Assembly (NCBI RefSeq): GCF_000300995.1
Contig: NZ_AMRJ01000011.1
Location: forward strand, 43,365-107,364
Direction of reading: 5' to 3'
DNA length: 64,000 nucleotides
Source of the DNA: Alcanivorax hongdengensis A-11-3
GTDB lineage: Bacteria > Pseudomonadota > Gammaproteobacteria > Pseudomonadales > Alcanivoracaceae
Under the pieces are notes generated by a model. That model saw only the letters and a program-made list of their open reading frames with translations. It ran no database searches and had not been told where the DNA came from. Of the stretch, positions 47,164-58,638 are shown piece by piece (position 1 is the stretch's first letter; the number at the start of each line of letters is the position of its first letter). The position numbers were made by a program, and so were the translations under genes.

Positions 47164-48789
47164 ATGCGCATTATCATGGCCCAGCAGAATACCCTGGTGG
47201 GTGACATCGAGGGCAATGCCCGCATCATCATCAAGGCCGCCGAGGAGGCGCGTCGCCTGCTGGGCGCGGAATTGGTGCTGTTTCCCGAACTGGTGCTGAC
47301 CGGCTATCCGCCGGAAGACCTGTTGCTGCGGCCCAGCCTCAACAGTCGGGTGGATGACGCTCTGGCCCGGATCGGCCAGGAAATTTCCGTGCCGGTGGTG
47401 ATCGGTTACCCGGCGGTGCGTAACGGCATGCGCCGCAACAGTGCCGGGGTGCTGTTTCCGGGAGACACGCGGCCGCGCCATGAATACTTCAAACAGCATC
47501 TGCCCAACTACCGGGTTTTCGATGAAAAGCGCTACTTCCAGCCCGGTGACCGGGCCTGTGTATTCGAGCTCAATGGCCAGCGTTTCGGTCTGACCATCTG
47601 TGAAGATATCTGGCACAGCGGCCCGGCTTCACAGCTGCAGGATGCCGGCGTCGATGTGGTGCTTAACCTCAATGCCTCGCCGTTCCGGGCCGGCAAGGTG
47701 GCTGAGCGCCTGGAGCAGGTGCAGGCTCGTTGCCGGGAAACCGGGCTGCCCGTGCTCTACTGCAACCTGGTGGGTGGTCAGGATGAACTGGTGTTTGATG
47801 GCGCCTCTTTTGCCTGTGGTGCTGACGGTGAGCGTTGCGTACAGGGCGCCAGTTTCGCTGATGCCCTGATTCCTGTGGATCTGAACTGTGAGGCCGGTAG
47901 CTGCCGGCCCCGTGGTGAGCTCCTGCCGGTACCGGGGCACGAGGAAAGCCTCTACCAGGCGCTGGTGCTGGCCACCCGTGATTACGTCAACAAGAATGGC
48001 TTCAAGGGCGCCCTGCTGGGCCTTTCCGGCGGTATCGACTCGGCGCTCACGCTGGCGGTGGCGGTGGATGCGCTGGGGCCGGAACGGGTGGAAGCGGTGA
48101 TGATGCCGTTCCGTTATACCTCGGCCATCAGTGTCGAAGATGCCGAGAAACAGGCAAGAACCCTGCGGGTGCATTACCGGGTGCTGCCCATCGAGAGTGC
48201 CTTTAACGGCTTTATGGACATTCTCGCCGAACCCTTTGCCGGCCTGCCCACCGATACCACCGAAGAAAACCTGCAGGCCCGCTGTCGCGGGGTGCTGCTG
48301 ATGGCGCTGTCCAACAAGAACGGTTCGGTGGTGCTGACCACCGGTAACAAGAGTGAGATGGCGGTGGGTTATGCCACCCTCTACGGGGACATGGCCGGGG
48401 GCTTTTCGGTATTGAAGGATGTTTTCAAGACCTGGGTGTTCCGCCTGGCCCGTTGGCGTAACCAGCAAGCCGGGGCCGAGATCATCCCGGAGCGGGTCAT
48501 TAGTCGCCCACCCTCTGCCGAGCTGGCGCCGGACCAGGTAGACAGCGATTCGCTGCCCGATTACGACCAGCTGGATGCCATCCTGGAGCGCTATGTGGAA
48601 CAGGACATGAGTGCCGAGGCCGTGATTCGTGACGGTTTCGAGCGTGACACCGTCTACCGGGTGGTCAAGCTCACCGATCGCAACGAGTACAAGCGACGCC
48701 AGGCGGCGGTGGGCCCGCGGGTTAGTCGGCGAGCCTTTGGCAAGGATCGCCGTTACCCGATCACCAACGGCTGGCGACCGGGGGACTGA
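47164..48789 (+). CDS. nadE: glutamine-dependent NAD+ synthetase
   Basis: A 541-residue two-domain NAD synthetase. The N-terminal nitrilase-type glutaminase domain has the Glu42-Lys110-Cys146 triad (FPELVLTGYPPED, EYFKQHLPNYRVFDE, TICEDIW). The C-terminal NH3-dependent synthase domain has the ATP-binding loop SGGIDS at 288-293 and GNKSEMAVGYATLYGD. It converts deamido-NAD to NAD using glutamine. It is divergent from the pilSR block and convergent with bamD, with a split terminator between. Confidence 0.94.
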   Translation: MRIIMAQQNTLVGDIEGNARIIIKAAEEARRLLGAELVLFPELVLTGYPPEDLLLRPSLNSRVDDALARIGQEISVPVVIGYPAVRNGMRRNSAGVLFPGDTRPRHEYFKQHLPNYRVFDEKRYFQPGDRACVFELNGQRFGLTICEDIWHSGPASQLQDAGVDVVLNLNASPFRAGKVAERLEQVQARCRETGLPVLYCNLVGGQDELVFDGASFACGADGERCVQGASFADALIPVDLNCEAGSCRPRGELLPVPGHEESLYQALVLATRDYVNKNGFKGALLGLSGGIDSALTLAVAVDALGPERVEAVMMPFRYTSAISVEDAEKQARTLRVHYRVLPIESAFNGFMDILAEPFAGLPTDTTEENLQARCRGVLLMALSNKNGSVVLTTGNKSEMAVGYATLYGDMAGGFSVLKDVFKTWVFRLARWRNQQAGAEIIPERVISRPPSAELAPDQVDSDSLPDYDQLDAILERYVEQDMSAEAVIRDGFERDTVYRVVKLTDRNEYKRRQAAVGPRVSRRAFGKDRRYPITNGWRPGD

Positions 48790-48795
48790 GCCCAT

Positions 48796-49033
48796 AAAAA
48801 AGCCCGGCCCAGCCGTAATGCTGTTCACTTAAGCTTTTAAGCCCCTCTCCCCTTGCGGGAGAGGGGGTGGGGAGAGGGGGGCGTGACAGCCAGATCAATG
48901 GGAAGTCATTGAAATTTGTCCGCACCCTCTCCCTGTCCCGCTCCCGCAAGGGGAGAGGGGACCTGCCTGAAAGAGTTGAGCCAGATTTGCTCCGCTTAAG
49001 TGAACAGCATTACGCCGGTTGGCGGGCTTTTTT
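48796..49033. terminator. nadE/bamD terminator split by an insertion
   Basis: The left half is an A-run with gcccg (48796-48806) and the right half is cgggc with a six-T run (49023-49033). Together they form a bidirectional terminator stem, but the halves are 216 bp apart because a palindromic element fills the loop. The nearest parts of the loop (ggcccagccg and cgccggttgg) may be the original loop. Confidence 0.7.
48814..49014. mobile_element. 201-bp MITE-like element with perfect 21-bp inverted ends
   Basis: The termini are cgtaatgctgttcacttaagc (48814-48834) and its exact reverse complement (48994-49014), of which 17-19 bp are likely the true ends. Inside, a second pair of GC-rich arms built on cccctctccccttgcgggag (48842-48861) recurs inverted at about 48940-48960, a phrase common in intergenic repeats. 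No coding frame is present, so it is non-autonomous. Any target-site duplication is unclear; gccg at the left and right edges is a candidate. Confidence 0.68.
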
Positions 49034-49047
49034 GGCTCTGCGGCCTG

Positions 49048-49866
49048 CTAGAGCAGGTCGAAGGTCAGCAGGCTCAGCAGGCCATTGTCTTCATTGGGCC
49101 ACCAGGCCAGCCGGATCTGCTGGTCCTTGCCCAGAAAGGGGCTGTCCGGCCAGTTCAGTGCCAGTACCTGGCGGCTCTTTTCCGCCAGTTCCGGGCGGCC
49201 CAGGCGTTCGTAGCCCTTGGCCATGATCGCCAGGGCTTCCGGTACCGCCGGGGTCTGCTCGTAGTGTTTGACCACATACTGGGCCCGGTTGATAGAGGCA
49301 ATAATGGCTCCACGGCGGGCGTAGTAGCGGGCCACGTGCAGCTCCTGGCGGGCCAGCTGGTTGCGGATATGAACCATTCGCGAGCGGGCATCCGGCGCGT
49401 AGGGGCTGTCCGGGAAGCGGGACACCAGTCGTTTGAAATCCTGGAAGGCATCACGGGCGGACTGCAGGTCCCTGGAGGACTTGTCCGAGGTGACCATGTT
49501 ATCGAACAGGCCTTTTTCCATATTGAAGTTGGCCAGACCGCGCATATAAAGGGCATAGTCCACGCGGGGGTGGCCCGGATAGTTACGGATAAAACGCTGG
49601 GCGGCCACTACCGTGGCCGGGTAATCCACCGACTGGTAATTGGCATAAATCAGATCCAGTTGCGCCTGCTCGGCATATTCGCCGTAGGGGAAACGGGCCT
49701 CCAGCTCCTTGAGGTCGTCAATGGCGGTCTGGAAGTTGTTCTTCTCCAGAGACTTATGCGCCTGGCGATACTGGTCGGCCTCGGTCAGTTCCGGGCGGTC
49801 CTCCGGGTTACTGGCACAGCCGGCAATCAGCAGTGTACACAGCAGTGCCCATACAACTCGTGGCAT
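49048..49866 (-). CDS. bamD: outer-membrane assembly lipoprotein BamD
   Basis: A 272-residue lipoprotein with lipobox LLIAGC (Cys17). Five TPR-like repeats cover about 30-235: YRQAHKSLEKNNFQTAIDDL, YPATVVAAQRFIRNYPGHP, DFKRLVSRFPDSPYAPDARSRM and INRAQYVVKHYEQTPAVPEAL. It is the essential partner of BamA in outer-membrane protein insertion. It is slightly longer at the C-terminus than the E. coli protein. It is divergent from rluD, as in Pseudomonas and E. coli. Confidence 0.95.
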   Translation of the reverse strand: MPRVVWALLCTLLIAGCASNPEDRPELTEADQYRQAHKSLEKNNFQTAIDDLKELEARFPYGEYAEQAQLDLIYANYQSVDYPATVVAAQRFIRNYPGHPRVDYALYMRGLANFNMEKGLFDNMVTSDKSSRDLQSARDAFQDFKRLVSRFPDSPYAPDARSRMVHIRNQLARQELHVARYYARRGAIIASINRAQYVVKHYEQTPAVPEALAIMAKGYERLGRPELAEKSRQVLALNWPDSPFLGKDQQIRLAWWPNEDNGLLSLLTFDLL

Positions 49867-49931
49867 TCTTTCCTCGTTGAACCGGTTACAATTCGCGAAA
49901 ATCGGTTGGCTATTTAAGCATAGGATCAGTT

Positions 49932-50909
49932 ATGGGACATCTTGGCGGCGAAAAAATTCAGCTCAGCGAGCAGGTCCGGCCGGAGCAGGCTGGCCAGCGG
50001 CTGGACCAGGTGGCCGCGGAGCTGTTTGATGGCTTCTCCCGCTCCCGCCTGCAAGGCTGGATCAAGAGTGGCGCTCTGACCGTCAATGGCAAGAGTGCCA
50101 AACCCAAGGACAAGCTCACCGGTAATGAGTCGCTGGCCCTGGAGGCGGTGATCGAGCCGGAGATCGAGGATCAACCCCAGTCCATCCAGCTGCAGGTGGT
50201 CTACGAGGATGACGACTTGCTGGTGATCAACAAACCGGCCGGGCTGGTGGTGCATCCGGCGGCGGGGCATGCGGATGGCACCTTGCTCAATGGCCTGCTG
50301 CATCATGACGAACGGCTCAACAGCTTGCCCCGGGCCGGTATTGTGCATCGCCTGGACCGGGATACCACCGGCCTGATGGTGGTGGCCCGGTCCCTTGAGG
50401 CGCACCAGAGCCTGGTGGCCCAGCTGCAGGACAAGAGCCTGTTTCGCCAGTACGAAGCCATTGCCGTGGGGGTCATGACCGGCGGTGGCAAGGTGGACAA
50501 ACCCCTGGGCCGCCACCCGGTGGACCGCAAGAAGCAGGCAGTGGTGGCGCAGGGCGGCAAGGAAGCGGTCACTCACTATCGGGTGATAGATCGCTATCGG
50601 GCCCATACCCGCATTCAGGTGAGGCTGGAGACTGGCCGTACCCACCAGATCCGGGTACACATGGCCCATATCCGATACCCGCTGGTAGGTGATCCACTTT
50701 ATGGCGGGCGCCTCAAGCAGCCCGCCGGCGCCACCGAGGCCCTGCGCGAGGCCCTGCGCCGCTTTCCGCGCCAGGCCCTGCATGCCCGCAAGCTGGGCTT
50801 GATTCATCCGGCCAGCGGTGAATACTGTGAATTTGAGGCGCCGCTGCCCGATGACATGCAGGCGCTCATCCAGGTGCTGGAAGACGACGCAAAGGCCGAC
50901 TCCCCATGA
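49932..50909 (+). CDS. rluD: 23S rRNA pseudouridine synthase RluD
   Basis: A 325-residue RluA-family pseudouridine synthase that modifies helix 69 (1911/1915/1917) of 23S rRNA. The N-terminal S4 domain covers about 18-75 (GQRLDQVAAELFDGFSRSRLQGWIKSGALTVNG in parts). The catalytic Asp142 is in HRLDRDTTGLMVVA, and RTHQIRVHMAHI is present. It is divergent from bamD and coupled to pgeF by a 4-bp overlap, the conserved order bamD/rluD-pgeF-clpB. Confidence 0.95.
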   Translation: MGHLGGEKIQLSEQVRPEQAGQRLDQVAAELFDGFSRSRLQGWIKSGALTVNGKSAKPKDKLTGNESLALEAVIEPEIEDQPQSIQLQVVYEDDDLLVINKPAGLVVHPAAGHADGTLLNGLLHHDERLNSLPRAGIVHRLDRDTTGLMVVARSLEAHQSLVAQLQDKSLFRQYEAIAVGVMTGGGKVDKPLGRHPVDRKKQAVVAQGGKEAVTHYRVIDRYRAHTRIQVRLETGRTHQIRVHMAHIRYPLVGDPLYGGRLKQPAGATEALREALRRFPRQALHARKLGLIHPASGEYCEFEAPLPDDMQALIQVLEDDAKADSP

Positions 50910-51652
50910 CACTCCCGTCCCGTTCCCAATGGCTGTGGCCGGAATGGCACCCTCACCCGTCGGTGCGCGTGGTGGTTACCACCCGTGCGGGTAGCCATTC
51001 GCCCAAGCCCTGGGACGGCTTCAATCTCGGCCTCAACTGCGGCGACCAGCCGGAGCGGGTGGCCCAGGCGCGTCATCATGTGGAGAAGTTGTTGCAAGCC
51101 GATCACCCGGCTGCCTGGCTGACACAGGTGCATGGTAATCGGGTGATCCGGGCCGGTGAGCTGGACACCGAGGCCGATGGTGTCTGGACCGACCAGCAAC
51201 GCTGGCCCTGTGTGGTGCTCACCGCCGATTGCCTGCCGGTGTTGCTGGCGCGTAACGACGGCAGCGCCGTGGCCGCGGTACATGCCGGTTGGCGCGGTCT
51301 GCAGGCGGGCATTATCGGCAAGGCCGTGCGTCAGCTGGCGCCGGCGGGGCAGTCGCTCAGCGCCTGGCTAGGGCCGGCCATCTGTGGCAAGTGTTATCAG
51401 GTGGGGGATGAAGTATACCGGGCGTTCCTCAAGGCCGATCCGGCTTACCGCGATGCCTTCAAGGCGGATGCCACTCCGGGGCGCTGGCGCTTTTCCGTGG
51501 CCCAGGCGGCCATGATTAATCTGGCCGGTCTGGGAGTGGATGACGTCCAGGGGGGCGAGCTGTGTACCGCCTGTGACCTTTCCCGTTTCTATTCCTACCG
51601 CAAGGAAGGGGATACCGGTCGTTTCGCCTCCCTGATCTGGCTGGACGCTTGA
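50906..51652 (+). CDS. pgeF: peptidoglycan editing factor PgeF (YfiH/laccase-domain)
   Basis: A 248-residue YfiH/DUF152 protein. The metal/active-site residues lie in [31 protein letters not shown] and [12 protein letters not shown]. Members were first called polyphenol oxidases but in E. coli act to remove misincorporated serine-containing muropeptide precursors. It overlaps rluD by 4 bp and precedes clpB by about 150 bp. Confidence 0.92.
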   Translation: MTLPSRSQWLWPEWHPHPSVRVVVTTRAGSHSPKPWDGFNLGLNCGDQPERVAQARHHVEKLLQADHPAAWLTQVHGNRVIRAGELDTEADGVWTDQQRWPCVVLTADCLPVLLARNDGSAVAAVHAGWRGLQAGIIGKAVRQLAPAGQSLSAWLGPAICGKCYQVGDEVYRAFLKADPAYRDAFKADATPGRWRFSVAQAAMINLAGLGVDDVQGGELCTACDLSRFYSYRKEGDTGRFASLIWLDA

Positions 51653-51681
51653 TCCAGCGCAAGGAATTTCTTCTCCATTCG

Positions 51682-51708
51682 CTTGAATATGGCCCAATCG
51701 GACCCATT
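51682..51708 (+). promoter_or_regulatory. sigma-32 (heat-shock) promoter of clpB
   Basis: CTTGAA (51682-51687), a 15-bp spacer and CCCATT (51703-51708) match the RpoH consensus CTTGAA-N(13-15)-CCCATnT. It lies 93 bp before the clpB start codon. Confidence 0.8.
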
Positions 51709-51800
51709 TAAGGCTCAGTGATTGATTGAGCCGGTGATCGTTATTGCCTTGCCTGCGGGGAGGCCCTGACGGATCACAGCCGGAGAAAGGAGAGCCATAG

Positions 51801-54386
<2,586 letters not shown>

Positions 54387-54404
54387 TAGCCACTGGGCGG
54401 GAGA

Positions 54405-54428
54405 AGGCCGGCATTTGCCGGCCTTTTT
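54405..54428 (+). terminator. intrinsic terminator after clpB
   Basis: The hairpin aggccggc attt gccggcct (about 54405-54423) is followed by five T. It lies 18 bp beyond the clpB stop codon. Confidence 0.88.
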
Positions 54429-54528
54429 ATTGCCTGAACCCCCTTCATCGGGTTTCGCCAAATTGTCATGCCAATGACCCTTGAGGGCGACTGACAGTGG
54501 CCATGCTCTCGCTCAGAGGGAGCAAGGC

Positions 54529-55155
54529 ATGCTGATTTCCGAACACAAGCAGTTCATCTTCATTCATATTGAAAAGACCGGGGGCACCAGTGTGCGCACG
54601 GTGTTGCGTGAGCATGCGCTGGCGCGCCCCCCCAGCCGCTGGTTCTCATTGCTGCGGCAGGTGGGGTTGCCACGGGATTATCGGCACTATCGTTTCCCCA
54701 CCCACTGTGGGTTGGCGCTGGTACAGTCGCGCCTTCCCCGGCAGGACTATCAGCGCTTTTTCAAGTTTGCCTTCGTGCGCAATCCCTGGGACCGGCTGGT
54801 ATCGGAGTACAATGCTGCCCTGCACAAGCAGCGCCGGCGTCGCCACCGGCACATCGCTGCACTGGGCGAGTTTTCCGATTACGTGCGCTATGAGATTCGT
54901 CGCGGCAAGCTTCATCAGGCCCCGAGAGTGCTGGACCGGGCTGGCCAGCCCGGGCTGGACTTTGTCGGCCGCTATGAAAATCTGTCGGCGGATTTTGCGT
55001 TTGTCTGTGATCATCTGGGCCTGGATAACCCGTTACCGGTGACCAATCGCTTTCCTCACCGTCCTTACCAGGACTACTACGATGCTCGCACCCGGGACCT
55101 GGTGGCTCGGCACTGGCAACGTGACATCGAGCTGTTCGGGTACTCGTTCTCATGA
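54529..55155 (+). CDS. sulfotransferase family 2 protein
   Basis: The start is at ATG 54529 (MLISEHKQFIFIHIEK), with gagggagcaagg upstream; 208 residues. The 5'-phosphosulfate-binding loop is IEKTGGTSV near residues 14-22, and the 3'-phosphate motif is FAFVRNPWDRLVSEYNAAL near 82-100, typical of the carbohydrate-type sulfotransferase 2 family. The basic stretch KQRRRRHRHI is unusual. It probably sulfates a surface sugar or lipid using PAPS. It overlaps the next gene by 4 bp. Confidence 0.8.
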   Translation: MLISEHKQFIFIHIEKTGGTSVRTVLREHALARPPSRWFSLLRQVGLPRDYRHYRFPTHCGLALVQSRLPRQDYQRFFKFAFVRNPWDRLVSEYNAALHKQRRRRHRHIAALGEFSDYVRYEIRRGKLHQAPRVLDRAGQPGLDFVGRYENLSADFAFVCDHLGLDNPLPVTNRFPHRPYQDYYDARTRDLVARHWQRDIELFGYSFS

Positions 55156-56003
55156 TGGCGCTGCTGCTGGTTGTGACAATGGCCGCCTTGCTGCACCTGC
55201 TGGGACGCAGGCAGGGGGTGGGGGCCGGATATGGTCAGCAGGTACCGGGCAGTGGTGGGCAGGCCCGCCAGGATTTCTGCCGTATTGGCATCTATAACAT
55301 TCATCGTGGTAAGGGACTGGATGGCCGCCGTGATCTGGGGCGTATCGCCAAGGTGCTCGGCGCCATGGATGTGGTGGGACTGTGCGAGGTGCAGGGCGCA
55401 GTGTGGCCCTGGCAGCAGAACCAGGCCCGGCGTCTGGCCGGCTTGCTGGGCCTGGGGGGCCTGTACGCGCCCTGTCAGCGGCGCTGGTTCAGTGACGACC
55501 GGGGTAACGGCTTGCTGTTTCGTCCGGCATTGCGCCGCTGGTACCGGGAGCCCTTGCCGGACAGCACCGGTACCCATCCGCGCTGCCTGCTGTCCGCCGA
55601 GGTGGAGGTGGCCGGATTGCCGCTGACGGTGATGGTGACGCACCTTGCGCGCCGCCGCGATCAACGAATTCAGCTGGAAACCGTGCTGGCCCGTTTCATG
55701 GCCCAGCCACGGGCGGTGCTGATGGGGGATTTCAATGTGCCGGCGGCTTATCCGCTATTACAGCATTTTCTGCAGACCCATCCCCAGGTGGATGCGGTGC
55801 GATTGGCTCGGGTGGAAAACCCCCAGGGGCGTATCGAGTGGATTCTTGCTCGGGGCGTGGATGTGCTGGATGGGGGCATGGCCCCGGCAGGCCCGTCGGA
55901 CCACCCCTTCTACTGGGTCAGTGTAAGGCCCCGCCGGGCGGCTACGGTATTGCCGCTGCCGGCCCCGGCAGAGCCGGTGGCCGCGGCGCGTCAGGCTTAT
56001 TGA
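55152..56003 (+). CDS. endonuclease/exonuclease/phosphatase-family hydrolase
   Basis: A 283-residue protein with a hydrophobic N-terminus (MMALLLVVTMAALLHLLG) that may be a membrane anchor or signal. The EEP fold then shows IGIYNIHRGKGLDGRRD (Asn motif), DVVGLCEVQG (catalytic Glu), VTHLARRRDQRIQLE, LMGDFNVPAAYPLL (GDFN) and PSDHPFYWVSV (SDH). Such enzymes are phosphodiesterases or phosphatases on nucleic acids, inositides or sphingolipids. It is coupled to the sulfotransferase gene by 4 bp, which suggests work on the same envelope component, but that is inference. Confidence 0.83.
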   Translation: MMALLLVVTMAALLHLLGRRQGVGAGYGQQVPGSGGQARQDFCRIGIYNIHRGKGLDGRRDLGRIAKVLGAMDVVGLCEVQGAVWPWQQNQARRLAGLLGLGGLYAPCQRRWFSDDRGNGLLFRPALRRWYREPLPDSTGTHPRCLLSAEVEVAGLPLTVMVTHLARRRDQRIQLETVLARFMAQPRAVLMGDFNVPAAYPLLQHFLQTHPQVDAVRLARVENPQGRIEWILARGVDVLDGGMAPAGPSDHPFYWVSVRPRRAATVLPLPAPAEPVAAARQAY

Positions 56004-56467
56004 CCGCTGTCCTTCTGGCACTGTTCCAGTGCCTTTTGGGTATCATCGATCATCTTCTGGCGCTCCTCCTGATCCATCACTTCCATTTCCCCGGTGTCCG
56101 GGTTCTTGCGACGTACCGTGGGTTTGTTGGTGAGGATATCCAGGTTTTTGCGGTGCTGTTCGCAGCGCTCTTTGGCGACCTGGTCCGGATTGTCCTCAAC
56201 GCGTTTCTGCTCCTGGGCCTGCTTTTCTGCCTTGGCCCGTTCCTGGGCGGCCTGCTCACGCTGTTTTTCCAGCTTTTCAATGGCGCTGGCCTGGTCGGAG
56301 CTGGCGTTATTGTAGGTGCGCACTTCTTTGGTCTGCACATCCTGGGGCGGTTGCGCATCGTAATGGGTGGTGCCGTTCTCGTCGGTCCATTTGTAGAATT
56401 TGGCGGCAAAGCTGCTGCTGGCCAGTACCATCAGCACACCCCCAAGTAACAGTGTGGTTTTTTTCAT
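55997..56467 (-). CDS. DUF4124-domain secreted protein
   Basis: A 156-residue protein with a signal peptide (cleavage after SSFA near residue 21), followed at once by the DUF4124 motif KFYKWTDENGTTHYDAQPP. The remainder is a long charged helix or coiled coil (about 55-110, rich in Glu, Lys, Gln and Arg), then a C-terminal segment with a single Cys pair (KERCEQH, EQCQKD). It is probably periplasmic. The family function is unknown. It overlaps the convergent EEP gene by 7 bp. Confidence 0.85.
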   Translation of the reverse strand: MKKTTLLLGGVLMVLASSSFAAKFYKWTDENGTTHYDAQPPQDVQTKEVRTYNNASSDQASAIEKLEKQREQAAQERAKAEKQAQEQKRVEDNPDQVAKERCEQHRKNLDILTNKPTVRRKNPDTGEMEVMDQEERQKMIDDTQKALEQCQKDSGQ

Positions 56468-56916
56468 AGCATGGTTCTGTTTATTGTCAGGGTGGGCTTA
56501 GCATGCCGTGCTGCAGGGAAGGGCTGCAACCGAAAGTGGCGTTCGGGGGTTTGAAAGGTCGCACATTTCTGACAAAATCAACACTTTCCGGAGATCGGGA
56601 CCCGCATTCGCTTACCGGCGATTGTGTGGCCGGGACCCGGGGCATCGTTACCGCGATGTCCGGTCAGCAGTATCACTGCACTCTCGTCCCGCTGTGGGAG
56701 CCTCCGGAGGTTTCTGTGTTCAAAGCGGGATTCGTCTCTTTTTTCCCCGCTTTCGAGCCCGGCACCTCCTGATCGCCTCTCTGCCTGCGTCCTGGGTCGG
56801 CCACCTCCGACCGGACTTCAGAATGCCCAAGTAAGGCGTTCTCTCTGCAGGTCTCCAGCAAAGTCGTCCCGCTGCCAGGCAGTGGGTTATATGCATTCTG
56901 ATTTGAGGTAGCAACC
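56468..56916 (+). promoter_or_regulatory. long leader region of ilvIH, possible attenuator or structured RNA
   Basis: A 449-bp stretch with no convincing gene. TTGAAA at 56551-56556 could be a -35 element, but no good -10 follows. Features downstream are the 10-bp palindrome cctccggagg (56701-56710), a hairpin aaagcggg/cccgcttt (56722-56753) with an internal T-run, a hairpin ggtcgg/ccgacc near 56795-56812, and cccgctg/cagtggg (about 56868-56886) 30 bp before the ilvI start. A 38-codon open frame (56656-56772) has no ribosome-binding site and is not rich in Ile, Val or Leu. A conserved leader RNA class upstream of ilvB in marine gammaproteobacteria has been described; identity with it is not shown here. 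Confidence 0.4.
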
Positions 56917-58638
56917 GTGGAAATGTTATCCGGCGCGGAAATGGTGGTCCGTGCGCTGCAAGACGAGGGGGTGGAGTACATCTTCGGGTATCCCGGAGGG
57001 TCTGTACTGCACATCTATGATGCGCTGTTCCAGCAGGACAAGGTCAACCACATTCTGGTGCGCCACGAGCAGGCGGCCACCCATGCGGCGGACGGTTATG
57101 CCCGTGCCACCGGCAAGCCCGGTGTGGTCATGGTCACGTCCGGCCCCGGCGCCACCAATGCCATCACTGGCCTGGCCACCGCCTTCATGGACTCCATTCC
57201 CATGATCGTGCTGTCCGGCCAGGTTCGCTCTGACTGGATTGGCGATGATGCCTTCCAGGAAACCGACATGATCGGTGTGTCCCGTCCGGTGGTGAAGCAC
57301 AGCTTCATGGTCCGCGACGCCAAGGACATTCCCGAGATCATGAAGAAGGCGTTCTACATTGCCACCACCGGCCGTCCCGGCCCGGTACTGGTCGATATTC
57401 CCAAGGACCAGACCGCGCCGAACGTGAAGAACCCCTACGAATACCCGAAAAAGGTCAAGATGCGCTCCTATGCGCCGGTCAGCCGTGGCCATTCCGGCCA
57501 GATCCGCAAGGCGGTGGAAGAGCTGATGAAAGCCAAGCGCCCGGTGATCTATGCCGGCGGTGGCGTGGTGCAGGGCGAGGGCAGCGAGCTGCTGACGCAA
57601 CTGGCCCATCGCCTCAACTTCCCGGTGACCAACACCCTCATGGGGCTGGGCTGCTTCCCGGGCACTGACAAGCAGAACGTGGGCATGCTGGGCATGCACG
57701 GCACCTATGAAGCCAACATGACCATGCACAATTCCGACGTGATCCTGGCGGTTGGTGCGCGCCTGGACGACCGCGTGACCAACAACGTGAAGAAGTTCTG
57801 CCCGGGGGCCAAGATCATCCACATCGATATCGACCCGGCGACTATCTCCAAGAACGTGATGGCGCACATTCCTATCGTCGGTCCGGTGCATCAGGTGCTC
57901 GAAGAGATGCTGGCGGCCCTGGACGAGCACGGCGGCGAGCCGGATCAGAAAGCGCTGGAGCGCTGGTGGGAAGAAATCGAAGGCTGGCGCAAGATCCATG
58001 GCATGCGTTATGAGGTCAACAAGGATGGCCCCATGAAGCCCCAGCAGGTGGTGGAAGCACTGTACAAGGCCACTAACGGTGACGCCTATGTCACCTCTGA
58101 CGTGGGCCAGCACCAGATGTTTGCCGCCCAGTACTACAAGTACGATAAGCCCCGTCGCTGGATCAACTCCGGTGGCCTGGGGACCATGGGTTTCGGCTTG
58201 CCGGCGGCCATGGGCGTGCAGTTCGCGTTTCCCGATGCCACCGTGGCCTGTGTCACCGGTGAAGGCTCCATCCAGATGAATATCCAGGAGCTGTCCACCT
58301 GTTTGCAGTACGGCCTGCCGGTGAAGATCATCAACATCAACAATCAGGCCCTGGGCATGGTGCGCCAGTGGCAGGACATGCAGTACGGCGGTCGTCACAG
58401 CCAATCCTACATGGAGTCCCTGCCGGACTTCGTCGCCCTGGCCGAGGCCTATGGCCATGTGGGCATGAAAGTCACCAGGTTTGAGGATCTGCAGGGGGCC
58501 ATGGATGAAGCCTTCGCCCTGAAGGATCGTCTGGTATTCATGGATATCTATGTAGACCCCACCGAGCACGTGTACCCGATGCAGATTGCTGACGGTTCCA
58601 TGCGCGATATGTGGCTGAGCAAGACGGAGCGGACCTGA
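56917..58638 (+). CDS. ilvI: acetolactate synthase large subunit
   Basis: A 573-residue ThDP enzyme making acetolactate and acetohydroxybutyrate for Val, Leu and Ile. It starts at GTG (56917); [11 protein letters not shown] is the conserved N-terminus. The catalytic Glu is in [18 protein letters not shown]. The central FAD-binding domain covers about 190-330, and the ThDP/Mg motif is [12 protein letters not shown] (GDG replaced by GEG) with [14 protein letters not shown]. The small-subunit gene follows with a 1-base overlap. It is named ilvB in some genomes. Confidence 0.96.
   Translation: MEMLSGAEMVVRALQDEGVEYIFGYPGGSVLHIYDALFQQDKVNHILVRHEQAATHAADGYARATGKPGVVMVTSGPGATNAITGLATAFMDSIPMIVLSGQVRSDWIGDDAFQETDMIGVSRPVVKHSFMVRDAKDIPEIMKKAFYIATTGRPGPVLVDIPKDQTAPNVKNPYEYPKKVKMRSYAPVSRGHSGQIRKAVEELMKAKRPVIYAGGGVVQGEGSELLTQLAHRLNFPVTNTLMGLGCFPGTDKQNVGMLGMHGTYEANMTMHNSDVILAVGARLDDRVTNNVKKFCPGAKIIHIDIDPATISKNVMAHIPIVGPVHQVLEEMLAALDEHGGEPDQKALERWWEEIEGWRKIHGMRYEVNKDGPMKPQQVVEALYKATNGDAYVTSDVGQHQMFAAQYYKYDKPRRWINSGGLGTMGFGLPAAMGVQFAFPDATVACVTGEGSIQMNIQELSTCLQYGLPVKIININNQALGMVRQWQDMQYGGRHSQSYMESLPDFVALAEAYGHVGMKVTRFEDLQGAMDEAFALKDRLVFMDIYVDPTEHVYPMQIADGSMRDMWLSKTERT

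Noticed and set aside
56656..56772. 38-codon candidate leader peptide before ilvI
   Set aside because: It has no ribosome-binding site and no run of Ile, Val or Leu codons, so it is not a classical attenuator peptide; kept only as part of the leader description.
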